From: Rhizobium sp. BK196
GTDB lineage: Bacteria > Pseudomonadota > Alphaproteobacteria > Rhizobiales > Rhizobiaceae
Assembly (NCBI RefSeq): GCF_014193255.1
Contig: NZ_JACHZB010000002.1
Location: forward strand, 682,001-746,000
DNA length: 64,000 bases
Reading direction: 5' to 3'
Shown here: one piece after another, positions 24,936-33,286 of the stretch
How the letters are laid out: each line of letters opens with the position of its first letter
Numbering within the stretch: position 1 is the stretch's first letter
Position numbers and translations under genes: made by a program
Notes under the pieces: generated by a model
What the model saw: only the letters and a program-made list of their open reading frames with translations
Databases searched by the model: none
What the model was told of the DNA's origin: nothing

Positions 24936-26363
24936 TTAGGTTCTGCCGAACTCGTCGACGATACGGATGATATCGTCTTCGCCAAGGTAGGAACCGGTCT
25001 GAACCTCAATGAGCTCCAACAGAATCTTGCCGGGGTTTGCGAGGCGATGGACCTCGCCGAGCGGGATATAGACCGACTCGTTTTCGCGCAACATCTGCAC
25101 ATTGTCGCCGATCGTGACTTCCGCCGTTCCCTTCACGACGATCCAGTGCTCGGAGCGGTGATGGTGCTTCTGTAGCGATAGCTTCTTGCCAGGCGTTACG
25201 AAGATACGCTTCACCTGAAAACGATCGCCGTTGAAGATCGAGGTATAGCCGCCCCACGGACGGTAGGACGTGGGATGCGTCTCCGTCAGCTTCGACGTCT
25301 TCTTGTGGCCGGCAAGGAGCTTGACGAGCTTGCCGACTTCCTGGCTTTCCTTCAAGGGTCCTACATAAACAGCATCCTCGCTGGCAATGACGGCGACGTC
25401 ATCCATTCCCTGAACAGCGAGATGAACGCCGTGGGTCATGACGAGCGAGTTGCGGGTGTTTACAACAGTCGTATTGGCGGCAGCAATATTACCGTTTTCA
25501 TCCTGGATCCCGGTTTTCCACACGGCATCCCAGCTGCCCATGTCCGACCACTTGAAGGCCGACGGAACAACTGCAGCCTTCGACGTCTTCTCCATGATGG
25601 CGTAATCGATGGAAATATCGGGGCTTGTGGCGAACTGTTCTGCGTCCAGGCGTGTGAAGTCCAGATCTCGCGTCGCCCTTGAAAGAGCCTTGGTGGCCGC
25701 CGTCAGCACATCTGGTGCGTAGTCTTGCATTTCAGAAAGCAGTTCGGCGACGGGGAACATGAAGATACCTGAGTTCCAGTAGAACCCGCCGCGGGCCAGC
25801 ATTTCTTCCGCCTTTTCACGAACAGGCTTTTCAACGAAACGCTTGACCTCATGCGCGCCGCTCGGCAGCTGCTTTCCGACCTCTATATATCCATAGCCGG
25901 TGGCCGGCTCCGTTGGGGTGATGCCAAAGGTGACAAGCTTACCCTTGGCCGCCGCATCGCGCGCCGTGTGGATGGCGTCGAAATAGGCTTCGTCTGCAAG
26001 GATCTCGTGGTCGGAGGCCAGCATTTGAATGATGGCTTCTTTGCCAAAATGCTCGGAGGTCAGGCTTGCAGCCGCTGCCACTGCCGCGGCGGTGTTGCGA
26101 GCAACCGGCTCCAGCAATACCGCGGCGAGGGGAATATCGAGTTCGCGAGCCTGTTCCGCAACGAGGAAGCGAAAGTCCTCATTCGTCACGACGACGGGGG
26201 CTTCGTAAAGCGCCGGATCGGAAACGCGAACCAGGGTTTCCTGAAACAGCGTCTTGTCCCCGACGAACTGGATGAACTGTTTCGGCGCAGTTGCGCGCGA
26301 GAGCGGCCAAAGGCGCGTGCCCTTGCCGCCAGCCATGATCACGGGGACGATTTTCTGTGTCAT
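24936..26363 (-). CDS. noeJ: Mannose-1-phosphate guanylyltransferase / mannose-6-phosphate isomerase
   Basis: 475-residue bifunctional AlgA/ManC/NoeJ-type enzyme. The N-terminal nucleotidyltransferase domain carries the pyrophosphorylase signature MAGGKGTRLWPLSR (residues 10-23) and FVEKPVREKAEEML near 136. The C-terminal cupin domain carries KLSLQKHHHRSEHWIVV near 400 with the metal-binding His residues of type II phosphomannose isomerases. It converts mannose-1-phosphate and GTP to GDP-mannose and can feed mannose-6-phosphate from fructose-6-phosphate. It lies 42 bases after the phosphomannomutase gene and ends at a terminator. GDP-mannose is needed by the AlgD-like dehydrogenase in this window. 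The symbol follows rhizobial usage. Confidence 0.93.
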   Translation of the reverse strand: MTQKIVPVIMAGGKGTRLWPLSRATAPKQFIQFVGDKTLFQETLVRVSDPALYEAPVVVTNEDFRFLVAEQARELDIPLAAVLLEPVARNTAAAVAAAASLTSEHFGKEAIIQMLASDHEILADEAYFDAIHTARDAAAKGKLVTFGITPTEPATGYGYIEVGKQLPSGAHEVKRFVEKPVREKAEEMLARGGFYWNSGIFMFPVAELLSEMQDYAPDVLTAATKALSRATRDLDFTRLDAEQFATSPDISIDYAIMEKTSKAAVVPSAFKWSDMGSWDAVWKTGIQDENGNIAAANTTVVNTRNSLVMTHGVHLAVQGMDDVAVIASEDAVYVGPLKESQEVGKLVKLLAGHKKTSKLTETHPTSYRPWGGYTSIFNGDRFQVKRIFVTPGKKLSLQKHHHRSEHWIVVKGTAEVTIGDNVQMLRENESVYIPLGEVHRLANPGKILLELIEVQTGSYLGEDDIIRIVDEFGRT

Positions 26364-26405
26364 AGGATACTCTTCCTTGAAATGAACGGACAGGTTGTCG
26401 CATGG

Positions 26406-27830
26406 TTACCGGGCTTCTGCCCAGTGCTTAATTCGGGTCAATCCCATATTCAGGAGTTCTAAGGCGGCTGCCTCTCCTCCGGCTTCCACGTAGCAGCGCA
26501 TTTCCGGCGCATTGCCTGACGGACGAAAATGAATGATACGGCCATCGCGTAACGTCACGCGCAAGCCATCAATATCGCTTTTCGAACCGACCTCGCCGAT
26601 GGGCTGCAGGAATTGCGCGAGATTAGCATCGGATTCACGCAGGTATGCCATCAACGCTGCGCTGGTTTCGACCGGGAAATTCTCAAGGCGGTCGGCCGCG
26701 GCAACGGGCAGTTTATAGGAGGCCGCGACAATCGAAAGCGGCTGCTTGCGGGTTGCGGCGAGCAAAAGCGTTGCCAGCATCGGCAAGAAGCAATCGCGCG
26801 TAGGCAGTGCCCGGACACTGCTGCCGTTGATATCGAAGGACGTTGCCGTCAAAAGCCCGCCATTCGCCTCGAAACCCATTACGAGATTCTTGCCGGCGGC
26901 GACGGCCTCTTCCATTCCGGCGATGACGAAGGGAGAGCCGACGCGGGTGCGAACGACTTTGAAAGATCCCGCGGCTTCAATTCCGGAATTGGAGGTGACT
27001 GGCGTGACGACAGTACCGGCGCCAAGGAAATTCGCTGATATCAGCCCCAAAAGATCTCCGCGCAACGGCGTCCCGGTTTCGTCGGCAACCAGGGGACGAT
27101 CGCCATCGCCATCTGTGGAGACAATCGCATCAAGGCTGTGGGTTGAGCTCCAGCCTTGCAGGAGGGCGATCGTTTCCTCGGAAACCGCCTCCGTATCAAC
27201 TGGAATGAAAGTCTCGGATCGACCGAGCGCGACAGTCTCAGCGCCGTAGTGGGCGAGGATATCGACCATCAGGTCACGGGCAACCGTGCTGTGTTGATAA
27301 ATGCCGATCTTCATGCCGGCAAGCGCGTCCGATGGCAGGAGGGCGGCATTGCGTTCAAAGAAGAGCTGCAGGCATTGCGCCGAGTGGTCCTCCACGGCGG
27401 CGGCCTCGCTGACAACGACTTCGCCGGAAGTTTCGATTGCGGTTGCAAACCGGGTAATCGCGGCTTCGTCCGCCTTGTCGATCTCGCCGTCCGGACGATA
27501 GAACTTGATGCCGTTGCGGTCCGCCGGGATATGCGAACCCGTGATCATCAGGCAGGCAGCCTTTCTTTCCAGGCCGTAGAGCGCAAGGGCTGGTGTCGGG
27601 ACGGTGCCGCAGTCGAGAATTTTGAAGCCGAGGCTTGCGAGGGCGCCTGCGCAGTTACCGGCAATCTCCGGGCTGGACTCCCGGAAATCGCGGCCGATTA
27701 GGATGACGTCACCCTGTGCGGCTTTGTTGCTCTGCAGCAAATATTTGCCGAAAGCCATGGCATAAAGCGCCGATGCCCGTCCCGTGAGATCCACCGAAAG
27801 ACCACGAAGGCCGCTTGTTCCAAACTTCAT
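26406..27830 (-). CDS. noeK: Phosphomannomutase (NoeK/AlgC-like)
   Basis: 474-residue alpha-D-phosphohexomutase interconverting mannose-6-phosphate and mannose-1-phosphate. Motifs in order: MKFGTSGLRG at the N terminus, the phosphoserine loop ITGSHIPADRNGIKFY with Ser99 (usual form TASHNP), the magnesium loop STDGDGDRP near 240, and the sugar-phosphate loop HFRPSGNAPEMR near 435. The ATG at 27830 has GGGG 8 bases upstream and begins the conserved sequence; a GTG three codons earlier is also in frame. It is the first gene of a two-gene operon with the guanylyltransferase and diverges from ung. The GSHIP variant of the active-site loop is also found in mutases and is not a loss. Confidence 0.9.
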   Translation of the reverse strand: MKFGTSGLRGLSVDLTGRASALYAMAFGKYLLQSNKAAQGDVILIGRDFRESSPEIAGNCAGALASLGFKILDCGTVPTPALALYGLERKAACLMITGSHIPADRNGIKFYRPDGEIDKADEAAITRFATAIETSGEVVVSEAAAVEDHSAQCLQLFFERNAALLPSDALAGMKIGIYQHSTVARDLMVDILAHYGAETVALGRSETFIPVDTEAVSEETIALLQGWSSTHSLDAIVSTDGDGDRPLVADETGTPLRGDLLGLISANFLGAGTVVTPVTSNSGIEAAGSFKVVRTRVGSPFVIAGMEEAVAAGKNLVMGFEANGGLLTATSFDINGSSVRALPTRDCFLPMLATLLLAATRKQPLSIVAASYKLPVAAADRLENFPVETSAALMAYLRESDANLAQFLQPIGEVGSKSDIDGLRVTLRDGRIIHFRPSGNAPEMRCYVEAGGEAAALELLNMGLTRIKHWAEAR

Positions 27831-28130
27831 GCGAAGCACCCCGCGCTGTGAACCACCAATTTCTACTGTGCTGATTTGCTTGGGTAAACAGCAAAATTAA
27901 GGCAGAGTTAAAACGGCAGATGGGCATTAGGGAAGTATTGCCATCATTTGCGCATCGTTGCCAGCCCTTTTGGTAACGGCGGAGAATTTCCGATTTATGA
28001 CAGCTCCGAGTGTTCTTCGCATCTGCGAGATGACAAGGCATGGCATTGCGATTACCGCGTATTGTGGCTTTGCATATTTTTGTTAGAACGGTTTTCTTGC
28101 AGGGGCTTATCGATCCGGGAGGTTTGCGTC

Positions 28131-28823
28131 GTGAACGACACGTCAGTCACTCTTGAAGAGAGCTGGAAGACAGCTCTCGCCGGCGAGTTCGCAAGTCCAT
28201 ACATGCAGCAGCTCAAGATCTTTCTCGTGGAACAGAAGCAGCTTGGACGGCGAATTTTTCCAAAGGGCGGCGAGTATTTTCGTGCCCTGGATCTGACGCC
28301 GCTTGCGAAAGTGAAGGTCGTGATTCTCGGGCAGGATCCCTATCACGGCGTCGGCCAGGCTCACGGGCTTTGCTTCAGTGTTCGCCCCGGCGTGCGTATT
28401 CCGCCTTCGCTCGTCAACATCTATAAGGAGATGGAGACCGATCTCGGTATTTCGCCGGCGCGCCACGGTTTCCTGGAACATTGGGCAAAGCAGGGTGTGC
28501 TTCTGCTCAACAGCGTGCTGACGGTGGAGGAATCGCAAGCCGCTTCGCATCAGGGCAAGGGCTGGGAGCGATTCACCGATGCCGTCATCCGCAAGGTGAA
28601 TGACGAATGCGAGGCTGTCGTTTTCATGCTCTGGGGCTCTTATGCTCAAAAGAAGGCGGCTTTCGTTGATGCACGGCGACATCTGGTGCTGAAGGCGCCG
28701 CATCCGTCGCCGCTTTCGGCCCATAACGGTTTTTTCGGATCCCGGCATTTTTCCAAGGCGAATGCGTTCCTGCAGACGCACGGCCGCGCCCCCATCGACT
28801 GGCAGCTCCCTGCCAGTCCGTGA
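28131..28823 (+). CDS. ung: Uracil-DNA glycosylase
   Basis: 230-residue family 1 uracil-DNA glycosylase, which removes uracil from DNA in base-excision repair. The catalytic water-activating loop VVILGQDPYHG carries Asp69, and the DNA-minor-groove loop HPSPLSAHNGFFGSRHFSKAN-like segment near 185-205 carries the second catalytic His. Length is normal for bacterial Ung. The GTG at 28131 is chosen because GGAGG is 8 bases upstream and the protein start fits; the open frame extends further 5' without protein-like sequence. It is unrelated to the surrounding polysaccharide genes and marks a housekeeping insertion in the locus. Confidence 0.96.
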   Translation: MNDTSVTLEESWKTALAGEFASPYMQQLKIFLVEQKQLGRRIFPKGGEYFRALDLTPLAKVKVVILGQDPYHGVGQAHGLCFSVRPGVRIPPSLVNIYKEMETDLGISPARHGFLEHWAKQGVLLLNSVLTVEESQAASHQGKGWERFTDAVIRKVNDECEAVVFMLWGSYAQKKAAFVDARRHLVLKAPHPSPLSAHNGFFGSRHFSKANAFLQTHGRAPIDWQLPASP

Positions 28824-28951
28824 ACGCTTGCGTGTTGTTGTTCACAAAATGAAGACAATGCGTGCCGTCTTGTCGGGCTATGACTTACGGCGCAAAAGGC
28901 TCATCTAAGACCTATCGAAAGCCCGCCCGACGCGGGCAGAAAGGGTCTAAA

Positions 28952-29884
28952 ATGCTTGATCAGATCAAGGGTCTGCACCACGTCACATCAATGGCGGAGG
29001 ACGCCCGAACCAACAATCAATTCTTCACCAATGCGCTGGGCCTGCGCCGCGTCAAGAAAACAGTCAATTTCGACGCCCCGGACGTCTATCACCTCTATTA
29101 TGGTGACGAAACCGGTTCCCCCGGCACGATCATGACCTACTTCCCATTCCCGAAGATGGCGCAGGGGCGTCCGGGAACCGGCGAAGTCGGCACCACGGTA
29201 TACTCGGTTCCCGAGGGGTCGCTCGGTTTCTGGAGTGATCGGCTGGCGAAGCTCAATGTCACCGGCCTGAAGACGGAAGAGTCGTTTGGCGAAAAGCGCC
29301 TGAATTTTGCCGGTCCGGATGGCGACGGCTTCGCGCTCGTCGAGGTCAAGGACGATACCCGCGCTCCCTGGACGCATGGGGGTGTCAGCGACGATCATGC
29401 TATCCGCGGCTTCCACTCCGTCGCGATGCGGCTGAGGGATGATGGCGCTACGGCCGAACTTTTGAGGTTTATGGGCTATGACGTCCAGGAGGAGCAGGAT
29501 GGCGTGAAGCGTTTCATCATTCCCGGTGGCAATGGTGCCCATCTGGTCGATCTTGAAACCATGCCCAATATCGCCCGCGCGCTTCCCGGCGCCGGCTCTG
29601 TCCACCATGTCGCCTTCGCCGTCGAGAACCGCGAAAAGCAGCTTGAAGTGCGCAAGGCGCTCATGGATACCGGCTATCAGGTGACCCCGGTCATCGACCG
29701 CGATTATTTCTGGGCGATCTATTTCCGCACGCCAGGCGGCGTGTTGTTCGAGATCGCTACCAATGAGCCTGGTTTCGACCGTGACGAGGATACGGCCCAT
29801 CTCGGCGAGGCATTGAAGCTGCCACAGCAGCATGCTCATCTGCGCGCCCTCATCGAGCAGCATCTGGAGCCCCTCGAAGGCTAA
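28952..29884 (+). CDS. VOC-family ring-cleaving dioxygenase (MhqO-like)
   Basis: 310-residue protein with two vicinal-oxygen-chelate halves. The first starts IKGLHHVTSMAEDARTN, the second around RGFHSVAMRLRDDG and SVHHVAFAVEN. Metal-ligand candidates are the His of LHHVTS, the His of VHHVAF and the Glu of GVLFEIATNEPGF near 270. This is the layout of the hydroquinone-type dioxygenases MhqO/LinE-like that detoxify quinones. The ATG at 28952 follows an aaaggg site; the longer frame from 28862 includes a GC-rich leader hairpin and is unlikely. Only 14 bases separate it from a hydrolase gene, the MhqO-MhqD-like pairing known from quinone-stress operons. Confidence 0.88.
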   Translation: MLDQIKGLHHVTSMAEDARTNNQFFTNALGLRRVKKTVNFDAPDVYHLYYGDETGSPGTIMTYFPFPKMAQGRPGTGEVGTTVYSVPEGSLGFWSDRLAKLNVTGLKTEESFGEKRLNFAGPDGDGFALVEVKDDTRAPWTHGGVSDDHAIRGFHSVAMRLRDDGATAELLRFMGYDVQEEQDGVKRFIIPGGNGAHLVDLETMPNIARALPGAGSVHHVAFAVENREKQLEVRKALMDTGYQVTPVIDRDYFWAIYFRTPGGVLFEIATNEPGFDRDEDTAHLGEALKLPQQHAHLRALIEQHLEPLEG

Positions 29885-29898
29885 ACGGAGTCAGAAAA

Positions 29899-30507
29899 AT
29901 GACCGATAATGGTTATGTGCACCGGCTGCATTCCGGTGCATCCGGCAAACCTATCCTCTTCGTACTTCACGGAACGGGTGGCGACGAAAACCAGTTCTTC
30001 GATTTCGGCAGGCGATTGCTGCCGGAGGCGACGATCGTGTCGCCGCGTGGCGATGTCTTCGAATATGGGGCAGCCCGCTTTTTCAAGCGCACCGGTGAAG
30101 GGGTCTATGATATGGCCGACCTTGCGCGGGCGACCGAAAAGATGAGTGGGTATGTCCAAGATCTAGCGTCTGCACAGGGCGCATCCAGAATCCTCGGGCT
30201 CGGATTTTCGAACGGCGCCAACATTCTGGCGAATGTACTTATCGAGAAAGGCTTGTTCGACGCGGCAGCTCTGCTCCATCCGCTCATTCCTTTCCGGCCA
30301 CGCGCAAATCCCGATCTGAGCGGCCGCAGGATATTGATCACGGCAGGCCAGCGTGATCCGATCTCGCCCGTCGCCTTGACTGAAGCGCTTTCGACCTATT
30401 TCGAGGGTCAGAAGGCGCAAGTGCAGACGGAATGGCATTCGGGAGGACATGACATCCGCCCGAATGAGATCGAGGCAATCAGCGGGTTCTTCTCGGAATG
30501 GATGTGA
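29899..30507 (+). CDS. Alpha/beta hydrolase, phospholipase/carboxylesterase family (MhqD-like)
   Basis: 202-residue cytoplasmic serine hydrolase. Oxyanion-hole motif LHGTGGDENQ near residue 27, nucleophile elbow GLGFSNGAN near 97, acidic residue in GQRDPISP near 152, and catalytic His in SGGHDIRP near 183, all in the order of the phospholipase/carboxylesterase (YpfH/MhqD) family. It is co-transcribed with the VOC dioxygenase 14 bases upstream, which suggests a role in aromatic or quinone breakdown or detoxification. It ends just before a perfect bidirectional terminator facing the Wzc-like gene. Confidence 0.9.
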   Translation: MTDNGYVHRLHSGASGKPILFVLHGTGGDENQFFDFGRRLLPEATIVSPRGDVFEYGAARFFKRTGEGVYDMADLARATEKMSGYVQDLASAQGASRILGLGFSNGANILANVLIEKGLFDAAALLHPLIPFRPRANPDLSGRRILITAGQRDPISPVALTEALSTYFEGQKAQVQTEWHSGGHDIRPNEIEAISGFFSEWM

Positions 30508-30514
30508 CAAAAAA

Positions 30515-30539
30515 TTATGCGGCGAATTTCGCCGCATAA
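30515..30539. terminator. Bidirectional terminator between hydrolase and Wzc-like gene
   Basis: Perfect 12-base inverted repeat TTATGCGGCGAA / TTCGCCGCATAA with a one-base centre, forming a practical stem of about 11 pairs. On the minus strand it is followed by TTTTTTG, giving a strong terminator for the Wzc-like gene; it also lies 8 bases past the hydrolase stop. Confidence 0.9.
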
Positions 30540-30568
30540 CTCAGTTCAGATTTCGCTGAAAAGCGCTA

Positions 30569-32869
30569 CTACGCCTCGTGGTAATAGGCGGAATAGCGAT
30601 TGTAATAGTACTCGCCGGAACCGTAGGTGCGATAGAGCTTTAGTTTTTCCGTGTCGACCTTGTTCAGCACGACGCCAATGCACTTTTGCATGAGTTCCGG
30701 CTGAACTGCGAAGGTCGTGCGGACGACGCGACGCGAGGTACGGCCCCATTCGATGACGGCGAGCGAGGCGTCGAGCATCGGGCTGATCGCACGGGCATCG
30801 ACGACCGGGCCAACCGGCGGCAGGTCGAGAACGATATAGTCGAAATGTGCTTTCAGTTCTTCCAGCATGTTTGCCATGATGGATGAAGAGAGCAGATCAG
30901 AGGAATGGGGCACGCGACGCTTGACCACAGCCGGCAGGAAGGCAAGCCTTGTCTTGCTATCGAGAAGCAGCAGATCCTTGAGCGGCTTTCCTTCCAGCAA
31001 CGCCTCCAGAATGCCCTGTTCGGCATGCCGACCGATGGCGCGTGTTGCTCCTGGATTGCGAAGGTCGGCGTCGATCAGCAGGGTGCGAGCGCCCTGCATC
31101 GCGAGGAGCTGAGCAAGGTTAATCGCGATAGTGGACTTACCTTCACCCGGAAGACAGGAGATGACACCGATGACTTTGCTGCGGGCGCTCGGGTTTTCCA
31201 TGTCGACAGCGATTTTCGCACTGCGCATTGTTTCCGCGAAAGCCGACAGCGGGTGGTTGACCACGTAATTGGTAACGCCGTTGCCGGTCTGCACGCCGCG
31301 GGTCGATTCTACTTCGCTGGCGCCGCTCGCGGCTTCCTTCGCGTCGATGGCCGGTACATGGCCGATATATTCCAGCGACAGGACATCCCGAACCTGATCG
31401 CCTGTTCTGAAGAAGCGGTCGCGGAATTCGCGGTAGGCTCCGATGCCGCCGCCGACGAGTGAGCCAAGTACCAGGGCAAGAGCAAGCACCAGGGGTTTTT
31501 TCGGCGCGCTGGCGGATGTCGGTACCTGTGGTTTGGTAATGACGCGCGCTTCCGTGATTGGGAAGGTCTGCTGTTGGGTTGCCTCCTGGAAGCGAGCAAG
31601 GAAAGTTTGATAAAGATTCCGATAGGTATCGGCGGTGCGCTCGAGTTCGCGCAACTGCACTTGCGTTTCGCCGGCGGTGGCCGATACGCTGCTTGCTTGC
31701 GTGACACTTGCCTGAAGGGCCTTCTCGCGGGTTTGCGCGACCTGGAGCTCGCTTTGATAGCTTTCCGCGATACGATTAAGTTCTTCGAACATCAGCCGTT
31801 GATATTCGGCCATTTCGCTCCGCAAACGAACCGCTTGAATGTGATCTGGCCCCAGACGGGCAGATATCTCAGCCTCGATCTTCGATGCTTCGAGATATTT
31901 TTTTCGCAGGTCGTTGGAAATCGAATTATCAAGAACATCGGTTACGATTGCATCCGTGCGCTTGTTGTCGATGATCGATTTGACGCGGTCGTATTTTGCT
32001 TGCGCCTTTGCCGTTTCGGCTTGTGCCGAGATAAGCTGGGTCGTCAGCTCTGAAAGCTGCTGGTCGCTGAGAAGCTGGAATTGGCCACCGCTGGCAAGCA
32101 GCCCGTGTGCGGTGCGGAATTTCTGGACCGCAAGATCGGAGTCGAGCGCCTTTTGTCGCAACTCGTCTATTCGTTCCTGGAGCCAATCGCTGGCGCGCCG
32201 TGTCGCCTCGTATTTCGAGTTCAGCTTATCCACGAGGTAAGCATCAGCAATTGAGCCGGCAATCTTGGCAGCCAGATCCGGCGAGGTCGAGGTGTAACTC
32301 ACCGAGAGAGCATAGGTGCGGCCAACCCGATCAACATCCATATTGTCGGTGAGCTTTTGAGCCGCATCACGCCGTTTGGAGTCGATATCATCGGCATCGA
32401 CGTCGTCGCTTGCAAACCAGCTGCGGAATTTAAGCAATGAACGAAGCATGGCAATCGGCGAGTTGTCCGGCGAGGAAAACTCAGGGTCATCCAGCAGCTT
32501 CAACTTGTCGATAACGGCGGAGCTGATTGAATCAGATTTGAAAAGCTCCACTTCGCTTAACACCGACGAGTCATCCTCTACAGGAACGCCGGCGTTGGAA
32601 AGTTGGCTCAGGAGTTCGCTGTTGCCACGGTCGATAAGCACGCTTGCTGAAGCAGTATATTTGGGAACCGCGGTAACAATATAGATAATTCCCAGGACGA
32701 TAAATAGAAACGCGGAGAGCGCGACCGGACGCCATTGGCGTGCCGCAATCGCAATCAACTTTTCGACATCAATAGTGCTCCCCGATTCAGAGTGCTCCCA
32801 CTCCTCGTTTGTGTGTTCCGTGACCTTATCTGGTGAAAGCAATCCGGAGCCTCCGTTGAGTTGAGTCAT
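30569..32869 (-). CDS. Wzc/ExoP-type polysaccharide co-polymerase and tyrosine autokinase
   Basis: 766-residue inner-membrane protein. A Wzz domain lies between two membrane helices (about residues 48-68 and 455-475) with a long periplasmic coiled coil (about 200-410). The cytoplasmic bacterial tyrosine kinase domain has Walker A CLPGEGKSTIAINLA near 573, Walker A' LLIDADLRNP and Walker B IVLDLPPVGP near 683. The C terminus is a tyrosine cluster (YRTYGSGEYYYNRYSAYY), the site of autophosphorylation in BY-kinases. It controls polymer length and export with the Wza-type protein encoded at 35909. The start at 32869 is chosen because the frame upstream is not protein-like. It is divergent from a PPP phosphatase gene. 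Confidence 0.94.
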   Translation of the reverse strand: MTQLNGGSGLLSPDKVTEHTNEEWEHSESGSTIDVEKLIAIAARQWRPVALSAFLFIVLGIIYIVTAVPKYTASASVLIDRGNSELLSQLSNAGVPVEDDSSVLSEVELFKSDSISSAVIDKLKLLDDPEFSSPDNSPIAMLRSLLKFRSWFASDDVDADDIDSKRRDAAQKLTDNMDVDRVGRTYALSVSYTSTSPDLAAKIAGSIADAYLVDKLNSKYEATRRASDWLQERIDELRQKALDSDLAVQKFRTAHGLLASGGQFQLLSDQQLSELTTQLISAQAETAKAQAKYDRVKSIIDNKRTDAIVTDVLDNSISNDLRKKYLEASKIEAEISARLGPDHIQAVRLRSEMAEYQRLMFEELNRIAESYQSELQVAQTREKALQASVTQASSVSATAGETQVQLRELERTADTYRNLYQTFLARFQEATQQQTFPITEARVITKPQVPTSASAPKKPLVLALALVLGSLVGGGIGAYREFRDRFFRTGDQVRDVLSLEYIGHVPAIDAKEAASGASEVESTRGVQTGNGVTNYVVNHPLSAFAETMRSAKIAVDMENPSARSKVIGVISCLPGEGKSTIAINLAQLLAMQGARTLLIDADLRNPGATRAIGRHAEQGILEALLEGKPLKDLLLLDSKTRLAFLPAVVKRRVPHSSDLLSSSIMANMLEELKAHFDYIVLDLPPVGPVVDARAISPMLDASLAVIEWGRTSRRVVRTTFAVQPELMQKCIGVVLNKVDTEKLKLYRTYGSGEYYYNRYSAYYHEA

Positions 32870-33286
32870 ATCGGTGAAAGGTCTTGTAGGTGCGCCTATC
32901 AAACGCTTCCAGGAAGCCAATCGAAAGTGGGCGCACGCTACATGAAGGGATAGCGTCAATCAATATTTAAGCTCAAACAGGACAAAGTGCTCCGACTGCA
33001 ATACCGTCAATCCGCTCCAACGCCGAGTTTGCACCGCGATGATTTTTAGTGATTATCCAAGCTTGCTGCAACGTCGCTGTGACACCTCAACGTGTTCGAA
33101 TTTTGTTGGAAGGATGTAACTTTCTCTGGCCGGCATGCACATAGTATCTCCATGTAGTGAACGGCGATGGTGGACCGATTTACCAAGAGAAATCATGTAA
33201 ATCCTGGAAAAAGCAAATATCTTTAGGCTTATTCTGGATTGCGTCTTGAGAACTGCTACTGGTTTTCGTGGATTTTCGAACGTGAA
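32870..33286. other. Divergent intergenic region, Wzc-like / phosphatase genes
   Basis: About 417 bases with no supported gene, holding the promoters of the two divergent genes. It is richer in A/T than its flanks. The phosphatase frame opens at a TTG at 33239, so part of this stretch could be coding if that start is used. No clear operator is visible. Confidence 0.45.

Noticed and set aside
30515..30539. 25-base palindrome as an attachment site or mobile-element end
   Set aside because: It is flanked by a T run on the minus strand and lies between convergent genes, so it is a terminator.
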